11,260 nt of DNA from assembly GCA_900545625.1 (NCBI GenBank), contig UQZS01000055.1, forward strand, positions 1-11,260. Direction: 5' to 3'. Under the pieces are notes generated by a model. It worked only from the letters and a program-made list of their open reading frames with translations, was not told the origin of the DNA and did not search any database. This DNA comes from an uncultured Oscillospiraceae bacterium (lineage in GTDB: Bacteria; Bacillota; Clostridia; Oscillospirales; Acutalibacteraceae). Position 1 is the stretch's first letter. Every line of letters begins with the position of its first letter. This document shows, piece after piece, positions 1 through 6,966 of the stretch. Position numbers and translations under genes: made by a program.

Positions 1-307
1 TCGCTGTTCGCCAACGTCAATACAACAATTTTCCCATGCGTCCTCTCAATTGGCGCTCCCCGAAACAGGTTCTTTTTTCTTTCCCATATCTGTAACACAT
101 CATTGACAAACCTACAGAAAGCACTCGAATGTGAAAAAACAGACTTTTTATTAGCATATCGTAAAAAACAAAAAATAGGTCTGTTTTTACACACAAATAA
201 AACAAAATATGGGATTAGATAAGATTTCTTTTCAAATCAGGATAAATTGGCCATATTTTATTAAATTTGTACATATTTTCGATCTGTGATTTAGAGATTA
301 CGCTAGA
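1..307. other. AT-rich non-coding region upstream of the surface protein gene
   Basis: No credible gene was found here. The only open frame of note (minus strand, 17-205) starts at TTG without a ribosome binding site and has a composition unlike a real protein. The stretch is rich in A and T runs. It contains an inverted repeat (135-144 with 179-188) and the 8-mer TTTGTACA (266-273), which recurs at 341-348 next to the predicted transcription start. It may hold regulatory sites for the downstream gene, but this is inference. Confidence 0.5.
135..188. repeat. 10-bp perfect inverted repeat sharing a motif with the leader hairpin
   Basis: AAAAACAGAC at 135-144 is the exact reverse complement of GTCTGTTTTT at 179-188, separated by 34 bases. 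The second arm, extended to GTCTGTTTTTA (179-189), recurs as a direct repeat at 355-365 inside the leader hairpin of the surface protein gene. The reuse of one motif in both orientations suggests a binding site or a decayed duplication. There is no direct evidence for either. Confidence 0.5.
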
Positions 308-337
308 TTGACTTTATTTTATCAATAGGATTATAAT
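308..337 (+). promoter_or_regulatory. Predicted sigma-A promoter of the surface protein gene
   Basis: TTGACT (308-313) and a perfect TATAAT (332-337) are separated by 18 bases. This predicts transcription starting near 344, inside the palindrome TTTGTACAAA (341-350), and a leader of about 54 nt. The location directly upstream of the leader hairpin and start codon at 398 supports the call. The palindrome over the start point could be an operator. Confidence 0.7.
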
Positions 338-354
338 AGCTTTGTACAAAAAAA

Positions 355-374
355 GTCTGTTTTTAGGAACAGAC
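355..374 (+). promoter_or_regulatory. Leader hairpin in the 5' untranslated region
   Basis: GTCTGTT (355-361) pairs with AACAGAC (368-374) around a six-base loop. It lies about 11 nt after the predicted transcription start and ends about nine bases before the ribosome binding site AAGGAG near 383-389. A 5'-proximal stem of this kind commonly stabilises abundant mRNAs. An RNA- or protein-binding role is also possible. Confidence 0.5.
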
Positions 375-397
375 CGCATGAAAAAGGAGAGAAGAAC

Positions 398-3298
398 ATG
401 AAAAAGCACAAGAAGCTTTTAAGCGTCCTCTTGTCCATGCTCATGGTGCTGTCGGTTGTTTCGGCAGGCCTTGTGGCAGCAGCGCAAGAGCCTGACGGGG
501 CGGTTACAGCTCTCGAAGAGAAAATAACCGCTTATGACGGCGACATGAGCACCAATGCGCCCACGGCAGAGGACAAAGCGGCTTACGATGAGCTCGTTGC
601 CGGCTTTAAGGCGCTTACCGATGCGCAGAAAAACAGCATCGATATCGTAGCGCTCGACAAGCTCACGCAGCTCATGTATGCCTATGAGTGCGCCGTAGCG
701 TCCGACAATGCAAGCTACGTTTCTTCGACCATCCGCAAAGAGGTTTCGGCAAAGATCGTGAGCGAGCTGAATGCGCCCGACATCAACGCGGCGCAGGCAG
801 CGGTCGACGCCGGTATTATTAAGTCGTCGACAAGCACGGATACGCTTCTTGAACTGTTCAAGAATCTTTCTGAAAACGCGCGCGTCATCGCGGGCACAGC
901 GTATTCGAGCTATGGCCTGTTCTATTACGGTATGAATGCGGACAACAATTATCAGGCAGGCGCGTTCTATAATGTAGTGAACAAGGTTTGGTCTGACATG
1001 AAGAGCGCCGATCCGTATGAGGGCACCCGTCCCAGCTCCGGCGATTATGATGGCGGCACGAAAGACCCGCAGTACGTGGCGGATATGCGCGCGTACAACC
1101 TTGCAAAAGAAGCGCATGAATATGCTTTTGTGGATGACGCCGCCAGCAAGGTCGTCGCAGAGACCGGCGCCTCCGAGTATGCCCCGATCGCAACATACCT
1201 GAGCATGGGTGTTGATGCAGTCAAGGCTTTCCTTGAAAATCAGGATTATCAAAAAGCTATTGAAGCGAACAACTATTATAACAACAATTTTGATGCGATT
1301 GCAAAGAGTGCGCTGCGCGGCCTTCGCGTCTATGCGTATTCCTACATCGCGCCCGATGCTTCCGCAACATCGACGACCACTACAAAAATCTATGCAAGAG
1401 ATCTTGCGAGCCGCGTAAGCGATTATGCAAAGTATGCGGATATCGCAGCCTTTGAAACGTATATCGCTTCCATCCACGAGCCCTATACGTTAGACGTTGC
1501 TCTGGAAGCCCGTGCGAAATATAACGCGCTGCCTTCGTCCCTGCTTGGCGAGCTTTCCGCGGAAGCTCAGGCTAAGATCGATGCACTGACTTATTTCGCG
1601 TTGACCAACAGCGCTTCTCAGGACAGACCGGAGTTCCCCGCGTTCAATAAGACCGCGGTGCCCTATCCGACCGGCGCCCCCTACTCGAAGGTGCAGGATT
1701 CCCTGCCCAAGATGAATTCGCTGGTCAACGAAATTGCAAAGCTGGCTGCCGGTTCCGATGTCAAGACGCTGATCGGCTCGCTTTACACAAACGCATCCGT
1801 CACATCGGTCGCACAGGCGATCGGTCCTCTTCTTACCTCCCTCGGTTTGGGTGAAGTCAAGCCGTCCAACCTGCTGGGTCATTTGGCGACGCAGGATGAA
1901 GAAGGCAATTACACACCCATCTATCCCGAGTGGAAGGGCGCTGTTCAGGCACTCATCAACGCCGTGGAAGCCGGCGACACTTGGGAAGTCCTGACCTACA
2001 ACGACGGCGACTGGTTCTTGGACGGCGACAAGGAAGGCTTCAGCAGAGCTGTTTCCATGCACCTGACGCTTCTCATGGATTTGACTGTAATGGGCTTCAT
2101 CAACGTCGGTGAAATATTGTTTAGCTCGTTGCAGTTTGAAAATGTATACGATTTTGAAAACAACACCTATTCACAGGGTTCCTATGAGAACATCGTGCAC
2201 ATCTTCGAAGCGATCGGCATTGACTGCATGGATTCCGTGACATACTCCGAAGCAGTGGATGCGGCTGCAACGGATGACGAAAAGATCGTAGCGCGTTTTG
2301 TGCCGATCTTGAACGCGGTCTTTGATTTTCTTGATGAATTTGCCGAGACCCCCGTCACCACGCTGATGGAAGTTCTGCCCAACCTCGCTTATGCGCTTAA
2401 CAGCGGTGTTGTCAACGACAACGTGCAGGCGATCATTGGCAGAGTTGAAAGTCTGCTCGGCCTTGCAGGCGTCACACTTCCCACGCTGGACTTCACGGCA
2501 GAAGGGCTCTTCGATACGCTTGGCGGCCTTGGCATTGAAGGCATCACTTACGATCCCGGCAGCGTCAGCAGCGGCGGTACTGTGAATTATCCGAACACCG
2601 GCACACTGACCATCAACATTGCGGTCAACGACACGACCAAGATCCCGTTCTCGATCAGCGAGGCTGAGTTCATTCAGTTCCTGAAGGATGTCGAAGGCTG
2701 CGGTACGCAGGTCATTACAGACAGTGTCTGCCTTGACAGCGCTTACAGAGTAGCGATCGAAGCCGATCAGCCGGATGTTTTCGTCACACTTGTTCGTTTC
2801 GTCTATGACGATGTTTTGATGGCGAATTCCGAAGCTGCAAAATCGCTCGTTTCCGCGCTTAATCCCACGCTCGGCTCCCTTCTTGGTCCTGTGTTCGATG
2901 TGATCAAGCAGTTCCTTCCCGCAGATGCGGCCATCGTAGCCCTCGTTACGATCGCTGATCCGCTTCCTGAGATCGGTGGCGGCGGCACCGGCGGCGGTCT
3001 CGAAGATCTTGGCAATTTCTTTGAAAAGATCCGCGACTTCTTCAACAACCTCTTCGGCGGCGGCATCGGTGATATCCCGATCATCGGCGACATCATCAAT
3101 GGCATCGGCGGCCTCCTTGGCGGCGGTGGGAATGGTACCACCGGCGACAGCGGCGACGGCACCGAACAGACCGGCGACCCGAACATCCCGACGACCGGTT
3201 CCACGATTGCGGGCATTGCTTCTTCTGCGATTGCACTTGCAGTCGGCGCAGCGGTTACACTGCTGGCTGTCAAGAGCCGTCGTGATCGCGAAGACTGA
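398..3298 (+). CDS. Large secreted, cell-surface-anchored protein of unknown function
   Basis: This is a 966-residue protein. The start is fixed by an AAAGGAGAG ribosome binding site and an immediate signal peptide: KKHKK, a hydrophobic core to about residue 27, and a probable cleavage at VAAA-Q near 29/30. The tail looks like a cell-wall sorting signal, with IPTTG at 930-934, a hydrophobic span at about 937-957 and the basic end KSRRDRED. The motif has Ile in place of the usual LPXTG Leu, so sortase attachment is likely but not certain; the tail could simply be a membrane anchor. Residues 35-95 and 360-400 resemble helical FIVAR-like spacers (for example ALTDAQKNSID). The middle is alpha-helical with alternating hydrophobic stretches. 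About 866-928 is Gly-rich and low-complexity, containing IGDIPIIGDIINGIGG. No catalytic domain is recognised. It is monocistronic, with its own promoter and terminator. Adhesin or structural surface protein is the best guess. Confidence 0.85.
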   Translation: MKKHKKLLSVLLSMLMVLSVVSAGLVAAAQEPDGAVTALEEKITAYDGDMSTNAPTAEDKAAYDELVAGFKALTDAQKNSIDIVALDKLTQLMYAYECAVASDNASYVSSTIRKEVSAKIVSELNAPDINAAQAAVDAGIIKSSTSTDTLLELFKNLSENARVIAGTAYSSYGLFYYGMNADNNYQAGAFYNVVNKVWSDMKSADPYEGTRPSSGDYDGGTKDPQYVADMRAYNLAKEAHEYAFVDDAASKVVAETGASEYAPIATYLSMGVDAVKAFLENQDYQKAIEANNYYNNNFDAIAKSALRGLRVYAYSYIAPDASATSTTTTKIYARDLASRVSDYAKYADIAAFETYIASIHEPYTLDVALEARAKYNALPSSLLGELSAEAQAKIDALTYFALTNSASQDRPEFPAFNKTAVPYPTGAPYSKVQDSLPKMNSLVNEIAKLAAGSDVKTLIGSLYTNASVTSVAQAIGPLLTSLGLGEVKPSNLLGHLATQDEEGNYTPIYPEWKGAVQALINAVEAGDTWEVLTYNDGDWFLDGDKEGFSRAVSMHLTLLMDLTVMGFINVGEILFSSLQFENVYDFENNTYSQGSYENIVHIFEAIGIDCMDSVTYSEAVDAAATDDEKIVARFVPILNAVFDFLDEFAETPVTTLMEVLPNLAYALNSGVVNDNVQAIIGRVESLLGLAGVTLPTLDFTAEGLFDTLGGLGIEGITYDPGSVSSGGTVNYPNTGTLTINIAVNDTTKIPFSISEAEFIQFLKDVEGCGTQVITDSVCLDSAYRVAIEADQPDVFVTLVRFVYDDVLMANSEAAKSLVSALNPTLGSLLGPVFDVIKQFLPADAAIVALVTIADPLPEIGGGGTGGGLEDLGNFFEKIRDFFNNLFGGGIGDIPIIGDIINGIGGLLGGGGNGTTGDSGDGTEQTGDPNIPTTGSTIAGIASSAIALAVGAAVTLLAVKSRRDRED

Positions 3299-3329
3299 TT
3301 GTTCGAACTTTCCTTTACCCACTTCTAAA

Positions 3330-3363
3330 GCGGGCAGCCCACAGCCGCAGGTCGGCTGCTCGC
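3330..3363 (+). terminator. GC-rich hairpin after the surface protein gene
   Basis: GCGGGCAGCC (3330-3339) pairs with GGCTGCTCGC (3354-3363), ten pairs including one G-U, just after the stop codon at 3298. No U-run follows, so it may be an mRNA 3'-end stabilising stem or an assistant to the proper terminator 20 bases further on. Confidence 0.45.
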
Positions 3364-3382
3364 CTTGATAGTAATTTCCCTC

Positions 3383-3421
3383 AAAAAGCGGACGACATCC
3401 AAAAGATGCCGTCCGCTTTTT
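3383..3421 (+). terminator. Intrinsic terminator of the surface protein gene
   Basis: AAAAAGCGGACG (3383-3394) pairs with CGTCCGCTTTTT (3410-3421), extended inward by CATC/GATG around a short A-rich loop. The second arm ends in the T-run. It separates the surface protein gene from the promoter of the ZIP transporter gene. Confidence 0.85.
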
Positions 3422-3433
3422 CCTGCTTTCCGG

Positions 3434-3462
3434 TTGCTTTTTTTCGCCTTCTTGTATAGAAT
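3434..3462 (+). promoter_or_regulatory. Predicted promoter of the ZIP transporter gene
   Basis: TTGCTT (3434-3439) and TAGAAT (3457-3462) are spaced by 17 bases, directly after the terminator and about 30 bases before the start codon at 3493. TATAGA at 3455 is an alternative -10. The match is moderate, but the position between a terminator and a ribosome binding site supports it. Confidence 0.5.
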
Positions 3463-3492
3463 AGAAAAGAAAGAGTAAGGAGGCGAAGCAGT

Positions 3493-4245
3493 ATGCGCAT
3501 GGTGCTTTTGACCGCGCTCGGCGTCGGCGGCTCAACGGTCGTCGGTGCGCTGCTGGGCTTTATGTTTCGCAGGATCCCGCACAAATGGAATGATATAATT
3601 TTGAGCTTCGCAGCCGGTGTTATGCTTTCCGCCGCGATCACGGGGCTTATTCTGCCTGCCGTGGAGCAAACGGGACTTCGCGGCATTTGGCAGGTGGTGC
3701 TTGGGGTGCTCGTCGGCGCTGTATTCCTGAATGCCATGGATAAGCTCGTTCCGCACCTGCACCACCTTTCGGGGCTGGATAAGGAGGCGCACGCGCACAA
3801 CGGCTCGATCGATAAGGTGCTTCTGTTTGTGTTGGCGATCGCGATCCATAATTTGCCGGAAGGTATGGCGGCAGGCGTCTCGTTCGGCGGGGAGGACGCA
3901 GGCCGTGCGCTGTCGGTCGCGGTCGGCATCATGGTGCAGAATATCCCCGAAGGCATGGTCGTCATCTCGCCAATGCTGCTTGCGGGCATCAGCCGCCCGC
4001 GCACCTTGTGCATTGCAATGTTTACGGGGCTTATTGAAGTTGTCGGTACGCTCATCGGTTACGCAGCGGGGTCGGTTTCTGCATTGGTCTTGCCGTTTGC
4101 GCTGGCCTTTGCAGGCGGCACGATGCTCTATGTCATCTGTGACGAGATGATCCCGGAAACCCATTCCCACGGCTATGAACGCCCCGCATCCTATGCGCTG
4201 CTCATCGGCTTTCTGGTCATGCTTGTGATGTCAACCGCTTTGTAA
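3493..4245 (+). CDS. ZIP family divalent metal transporter
   Basis: This 250-residue integral membrane protein probably takes up Zn2+, Fe2+ or related divalent ions. ZIP hallmarks are present: HNLPEG at 119-124 (His119, Asn120, Glu123) in TM4 and QNIPEG at 149-154 (Gln149, Asn150, Glu153) in TM5. These correspond to the binuclear metal site known in bacterial ZIPs, with Glu182 (GLIEVVG) in the next helix as a probable third contributor. A His-containing cytoplasmic loop (PHLHH, then HAHN, about 87-102) and a periphery motif ETHSHG (222-227) could bind metal. Length and about eight hydrophobic segments fit the ZupT/GufA-type bacterial branch. The start is chosen from AAGGAGG at 3477-3483, nine bases before ATG. 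The gene has its own promoter and ends at a bidirectional terminator. Substrate specificity cannot be read from sequence. Confidence 0.92.
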   Translation: MRMVLLTALGVGGSTVVGALLGFMFRRIPHKWNDIILSFAAGVMLSAAITGLILPAVEQTGLRGIWQVVLGVLVGAVFLNAMDKLVPHLHHLSGLDKEAHAHNGSIDKVLLFVLAIAIHNLPEGMAAGVSFGGEDAGRALSVAVGIMVQNIPEGMVVISPMLLAGISRPRTLCIAMFTGLIEVVGTLIGYAAGSVSALVLPFALAFAGGTMLYVICDEMIPETHSHGYERPASYALLIGFLVMLVMSTAL

Positions 4246-4263
4246 TCGAATGCATCAAACCAA

Positions 4264-4306
4264 AAAACAAGGCGGACGCCCCGAAAAGGGGCGTCCGCCT
4301 TGTTTT
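4264..4306. terminator. Bidirectional intrinsic terminator between convergent genes
   Basis: A perfect 19-bp stem (4264-4282 with 4288-4306) closes a GAAAA loop, with A-run and T-run on the two flanks, so it works in both directions. It ends the ZIP gene on the plus strand and the acetyltransferase operon on the minus strand. Its core GGCGGACG resembles the stem of the terminator at 3383-3421. Confidence 0.93.
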
Positions 4307-4313
4307 ATATGCA

Positions 4314-4763
4314 TTACAGCGTTTTTTCCAACAGTATCATATCGCAAAGCTGCCGCCCGCCCTCAAAAATAGGGAGGCTGTAATGCTTTGTAAAAAATTC
4401 GGGGATGCGCCCGGTCACATGAAACCCGCACGCTTCATAAAAGGGGAGGGTAAGCGGGCTTTCGCCCGTGCCAAGCCGCAGAGTTTGCCCGCCCGCACGC
4501 CGCGCACGGGTCTCGGCCGCCGTGAGCATCTCCCGCCCGAGTCCCTGCCGCTGTAAATCGGTACGAACCGCTAAGTTCTTGACTTCAAACACACCGCCGC
4601 CCTCGTCCGTATAGACGCATACGGCGGCGGGCTTATCATGCAAGTATCCGACCAATAGCACACCGCGTGAAAGATAACGGTCGATCATGCTTTCCTCTTC
4701 GTCGCCGAGCAGAAGAAGCGGCAAAAACCGCTTTTTATCGGTTTTGATTTCCGTGATGTTCAT
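4314..4763 (-). CDS. GNAT family N-acetyltransferase
   Basis: This cytosolic GCN5-related acetyltransferase of 149 residues transfers acetyl from acetyl-CoA to an amine; the substrate is unknown. The acetyl-CoA binding motif is visible as VRTDLQRQGLGREML (Q/R-x-x-G-x-G) after the beta strand VFEVKNLAV. A conserved late region, PLTLPFYEACGFHVTGRIPEFF, is typical of the family. The upstream in-frame ATG at 4769 lies only two to three bases after GGAG. The ATG at 4763 has GGAG at eight bases and overlaps the methyltransferase stop as ATGA, so 4763 is preferred. It is the last gene of the operon with the methyltransferase and pseudouridine synthase and is probably translationally coupled. The domain call is secure; the biological target is not. 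Confidence 0.88.
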   Translation of the reverse strand: MNITEIKTDKKRFLPLLLLGDEEESMIDRYLSRGVLLVGYLHDKPAAVCVYTDEGGGVFEVKNLAVRTDLQRQGLGREMLTAAETRARRAGGQTLRLGTGESPLTLPFYEACGFHVTGRIPEFFTKHYSLPIFEGGRQLCDMILLEKTL

Positions 4764-5503
4764 TTGCATTTCTCCGCCCGCACGATCAAAAAAGTCGGCT
4801 TAATGAATTCCTTTTGAAGTCCCGGGCGAATTTGCAGCGCTTCTTCGGAGGGCTCAGGCTCCACTACGCAGTCTATGCGAAAGCCGGCGCGGGCGAGTGA
4901 AGTCACAATGTCGCCCAGTGTGCGGTGGTAGTTTTCCACGTCGTCCACGAACCATTTTCCCGTGCGTCTGCCGCGCTTTGCATAGTGCGAGAGCGCATAT
5001 GCCGCCGCCCGCCCGTTTTCGTCGCGGATATAGTAATTGGAATCGTTTTCGGAACAGGTGGTGAACGGGTGCTCCTGCGAGAACAAAAGCAGTCCGCCCG
5101 CGCGCAGCAACCGAAAAACATCCGCGCACAGCTTCGGGAAATCGGTGGCATAGTGAAAGGAGAGGGAGCTGTACACAAAGTCAAAGGTTTCGTCCGGTAT
5201 ATCCGGCGCATCCATGTCCATGCGGCGATACTCGATTTCGGGCAGGGCGTTTTGCGCTTTCGCGACATCGAGCATCTTTTCCGAAAGGTCGATCCCCACC
5301 ACGTGCCGCGCACCGCGCTCGACAAAATCGCGGCAGTTGTGCCCGAAACCGCAGCCGATGTCCAAAACGTCTTTCCCCGCAAGGTCGGGCAGCAGCGCGC
5401 GCATGGCGGGCTGCTCCAAAAGATCGTTGTAATTCGGCTCATTCTCACGTAAATTTTTGTATTCCGCGAAAAAAGTCGGATCGTCAAAAATATTCTGTGC
5501 CAT
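4760..5503 (-). CDS. Class I SAM-dependent methyltransferase
   Basis: This 247-residue cytosolic methyltransferase of the UbiE/Methyltransf_11-like type has a substrate that cannot be assigned. The Rossmann motif I is VLDIGCGFG at 46-54. The acidic end of beta2 is GIDLSEKML (70-78), motif II/III is MDMDAPDIP and motif IV is FDFVYSSLSFHY (about 107-118), followed by LRAGGLLLFSQEHP. The start at 5503 is preferred over longer upstream frames because AGGAAAGGAA sits just before it and the protein begins naturally as MAQNIFDDPTFF. Extending further would run into the pseudouridine synthase gene. The gap to that upstream gene is 13 bases. The 3' end overlaps the acetyltransferase start by ATGA. Small-molecule, RNA or protein methylation are all possible. 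Confidence 0.9.
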   Translation of the reverse strand: MAQNIFDDPTFFAEYKNLRENEPNYNDLLEQPAMRALLPDLAGKDVLDIGCGFGHNCRDFVERGARHVVGIDLSEKMLDVAKAQNALPEIEYRRMDMDAPDIPDETFDFVYSSLSFHYATDFPKLCADVFRLLRAGGLLLFSQEHPFTTCSENDSNYYIRDENGRAAAYALSHYAKRGRRTGKWFVDDVENYHRTLGDIVTSLARAGFRIDCVVEPEPSEEALQIRPGLQKEFIKPTFLIVRAEKCK

Positions 5504-5516
5504 GTTCGTTCCTTTC

Positions 5517-6395
5517 CTATATATCTTTCGGAAATAATGATGCCATGTCGGCAGGCGTGGGTGCGGTGATGTCCAGCACCTCGCCCGTAACGGGGTGCGC
5601 AAAGCGGATGCGCGCGCAGTGCAGCGCCTGATGTGTCAATCGGGTATCCGTACTTCCGTACATATCGTCGCCGACAAGCGGCGTACCCAAAGACGCGAAA
5701 TGCACGCGGATCTGATGCGTTCTGCCCGTCAGCGGGCGCACACGCAACAGCGAGATGTGACCGTCCGACCAAAGCGCCTCCCAGTTTGTCACGGCGGTTT
5801 CGCCGTATTGCCCGGCCGCACGCAGCGTCTTGTTCGGGTCGGGGCGGTAGATCGGTGCGTCGATCGTCCCGCGCCCCTCGTATACGCCGCCCGCCACGGC
5901 AAGGTATTCCTTTTCGATATGCCCCGCGAGTTTTGCGGCGCCGTATTTATTCAAGGCGCAAAGGACCGCGCCGGAGGTGCCCTTGTCAAGCCGACCGACG
6001 GTGCGGAACACGCCGGCTTTGCCGTGCTGCTGCAAATAATACGCCACAGCGTTCGAAAGGGCGTCGCCCTGGTGGTTGTGCGTCTCGTGCATGGCAAGCC
6101 CGGCGGGCTTGTTGACCACCAGCAGGTCGTCGTCCTCGTAAAGCACGTCCAAAGGCAGCGGTAAAAGTACGCGCGTGCCGTGCTCTGTTTCGTCAGGCAA
6201 AGTGAGCTGCAAACGGTCGCCCGTATGCAGCAGATCCACCGTGCGCACGGGATCCCCGTTGCGGCGGATGCCGTTCGGCTGCGTTTTGAGCGCACGCAGA
6301 AGCCGTGCGGAAACCTCGGCGCCGTTGCGTAAGAACTCACGCACCTTTTTTCCCTCATATTCGGCGGGAACGGTAAATTCCAACACGCGCGGCAC
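5517..6395 (-). CDS. RluA family pseudouridine synthase
   Basis: This 292-residue enzyme isomerises uridine to pseudouridine in rRNA or tRNA. After an N-terminal S4-like segment (about 1-65: VREFLRNGAEVSARLLRAL) come LLVVNKPAGLAMH (about 91-103) and the catalytic loop GRLDKGTSG at 134-142, with catalytic Asp137. TGRTHQIRVH follows at 223-232. In most RluA/RluD proteins the loop begins with His (HRLD); here it is Gly, a variant found in some Firmicutes paralogs. The start is chosen as GTG at 6395, seven bases after GGGAGG (6403-6408). The longer frame starting TTG at 6425 has no such site. It is the first gene of the minus-strand operon with the methyltransferase and acetyltransferase. The exact RNA target cannot be assigned. 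Confidence 0.92.
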   Translation of the reverse strand: MPRVLEFTVPAEYEGKKVREFLRNGAEVSARLLRALKTQPNGIRRNGDPVRTVDLLHTGDRLQLTLPDETEHGTRVLLPLPLDVLYEDDDLLVVNKPAGLAMHETHNHQGDALSNAVAYYLQQHGKAGVFRTVGRLDKGTSGAVLCALNKYGAAKLAGHIEKEYLAVAGGVYEGRGTIDAPIYRPDPNKTLRAAGQYGETAVTNWEALWSDGHISLLRVRPLTGRTHQIRVHFASLGTPLVGDDMYGSTDTRLTHQALHCARIRFAHPVTGEVLDITAPTPADMASLFPKDI

Positions 6396-6419
6396 AAAAA
6401 CACCTCCCGACGCAAAGAC

Positions 6420-6448
6420 TTGCAAATCCGTAAAAAGTCGTATACAAT
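6420..6448 (+). promoter_or_regulatory. Predicted promoter of the PII-like gene
   Basis: TTGCAA (6420-6425) and TACAAT (6443-6448) are spaced by 17 bases, predicting a start near 6455 and a short leader of about 24 nt before the ATG at 6479. The promoter lies within the transcribed leader of the divergent operon, so the two promoters are expected to compete. Confidence 0.6.
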
Positions 6449-6475
6449 AATACCATAAAGTGAATGAGGAGGCAA
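6447..6475 (-). promoter_or_regulatory. Predicted promoter of the pseudouridine synthase operon
   Basis: Read on the minus strand, TTGCCT (6475-6470) and TATTAT (6452-6447) are 17 bases apart, predicting a start near 6440 and a leader of about 45 nt. The -35 box overlaps the ribosome binding site of the divergent PII-like gene. The -10 box overlaps that gene's own -10 box. Confidence 0.45.
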
Positions 6476-6478
6476 GCC

Positions 6479-6826
6479 ATGCAGCTTTTGATCCTGATCA
6501 TCCCCGACAACGGGAAAATGGAACAGATCCTTGTGAAAATGATGGAGGCGGGCATCCGCGGCGGCTCGCTCGTGGATTGTGAGGGTGCGCTGCAGGCGGT
6601 CGGGCAGAGCAAGCTTCGCAAGCCGCCCGTGTTCAGTTCTCTGGAACAGTATTTAAAGCCCGATACCGGCAAGGGGAAAATGCTGCTTGCCGCCATGGAC
6701 GCGGAGCAGATCGAAATTACGCACCGTATTGTGAACGAAGTGACGGGCGGGCTGCAAAAGGCGAATACCGGTGTTTTTCTGACCCTGCCTTTAGGTTTTG
6801 TCGACGGCGTGCACAGGGACGCGTAG
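6479..6826 (+). CDS. PII-like (P-II family) signalling protein
   Basis: This 115-residue protein has the beta-alpha-beta / T-loop / beta-alpha-beta pattern of the PII superfamily. The first half is MQLLILIIPDNGKMEQILVK followed by MMEAGIRGGSLVDCEGA. The second half, KMLLAAMDAEQIEITHRIVNEV, runs into TGGLQKANTGVFLTLPL (about 89-105), which sits where PII has its B-loop (TGxxxxG-I/V-F). The intervening stretch (about 38-64) is in the T-loop position but is divergent and lacks the usual Tyr-containing modification region. PII proteins are trimers that bind ATP/ADP or other small ligands and gate transporters and enzymes. Here the neighbour is a cation:proton antiporter, which suggests that partner. 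ATG 6479 is chosen for AGGAGG at 6467-6472, six bases upstream. The ligand and whether the fold still binds nucleotide are unknown. Confidence 0.75.
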   Translation: MQLLILIIPDNGKMEQILVKMMEAGIRGGSLVDCEGALQAVGQSKLRKPPVFSSLEQYLKPDTGKGKMLLAAMDAEQIEITHRIVNEVTGGLQKANTGVFLTLPLGFVDGVHRDA

Positions 6827-6881
6827 CCGTGCGCGCAATATGCGCCCATTCCGCAATGTTCACAAAATGTATCGGAAACAT

Positions 6882-6915
6882 ACCCTCGGTTTGTCGAAAT
6901 CGGGGGTTTCTTTTT
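6882..6915 (+). terminator. Terminator or attenuator between PII-like gene and antiporter
   Basis: A stem of about 11 pairs, including G-U pairs (6882-6892 with 6897-6907), closes a GTCG loop and is followed by TTCTTTTT. It lies 55 bases after the PII-like stop codon and 50 bases before the antiporter start. It should end or reduce transcription between the two genes, unless regulated readthrough or a weak internal promoter (TAGAAT at 6930-6935, with no good -35) supplies the antiporter. Confidence 0.6.
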
Positions 6916-6966
6916 GCGCTTTTTCGGCGTAGAATAATGTGCGAAAAAGAAAAGGGAAGCGAATGT

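Noticed and set aside
103..131. TTGACA at 103-108 as a second promoter
   Set aside because: No acceptable -10 box lies 16-18 bases downstream, and no transcript unit starts there.
17..205. 62-codon minus-strand frame in the upstream AT-rich region
   Set aside because: It starts at TTG without a ribosome binding site and crosses the inverted repeat. Its composition is only a reflection of A/T runs.
419..1477. Minus-strand open frame of 352 codons
   Set aside because: It is antisense shadow of the surface protein gene with Cys/Arg/Ile-biased composition and no recognisable domain or start signal.
3001..3180. GGCGGCGGC-rich stretch as a possible DNA repeat element
   Set aside because: It simply encodes the Gly-rich low-complexity linker of the surface protein. 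No regular repeat unit was found.
2171..3535. Long minus-strand open frame (454 codons) across the surface protein gene
   Set aside because: It is antisense to a protein with a clear signal peptide and anchor. It is rich in Arg, Cys and Ala in a way typical of shadow frames, has no ribosome binding site, and runs across the terminator region.
5595..6164. Plus-strand frames opposite the pseudouridine synthase
   Set aside because: The minus-strand gene has conserved catalytic motifs throughout. The plus-strand frames are high-GC shadows without motifs.
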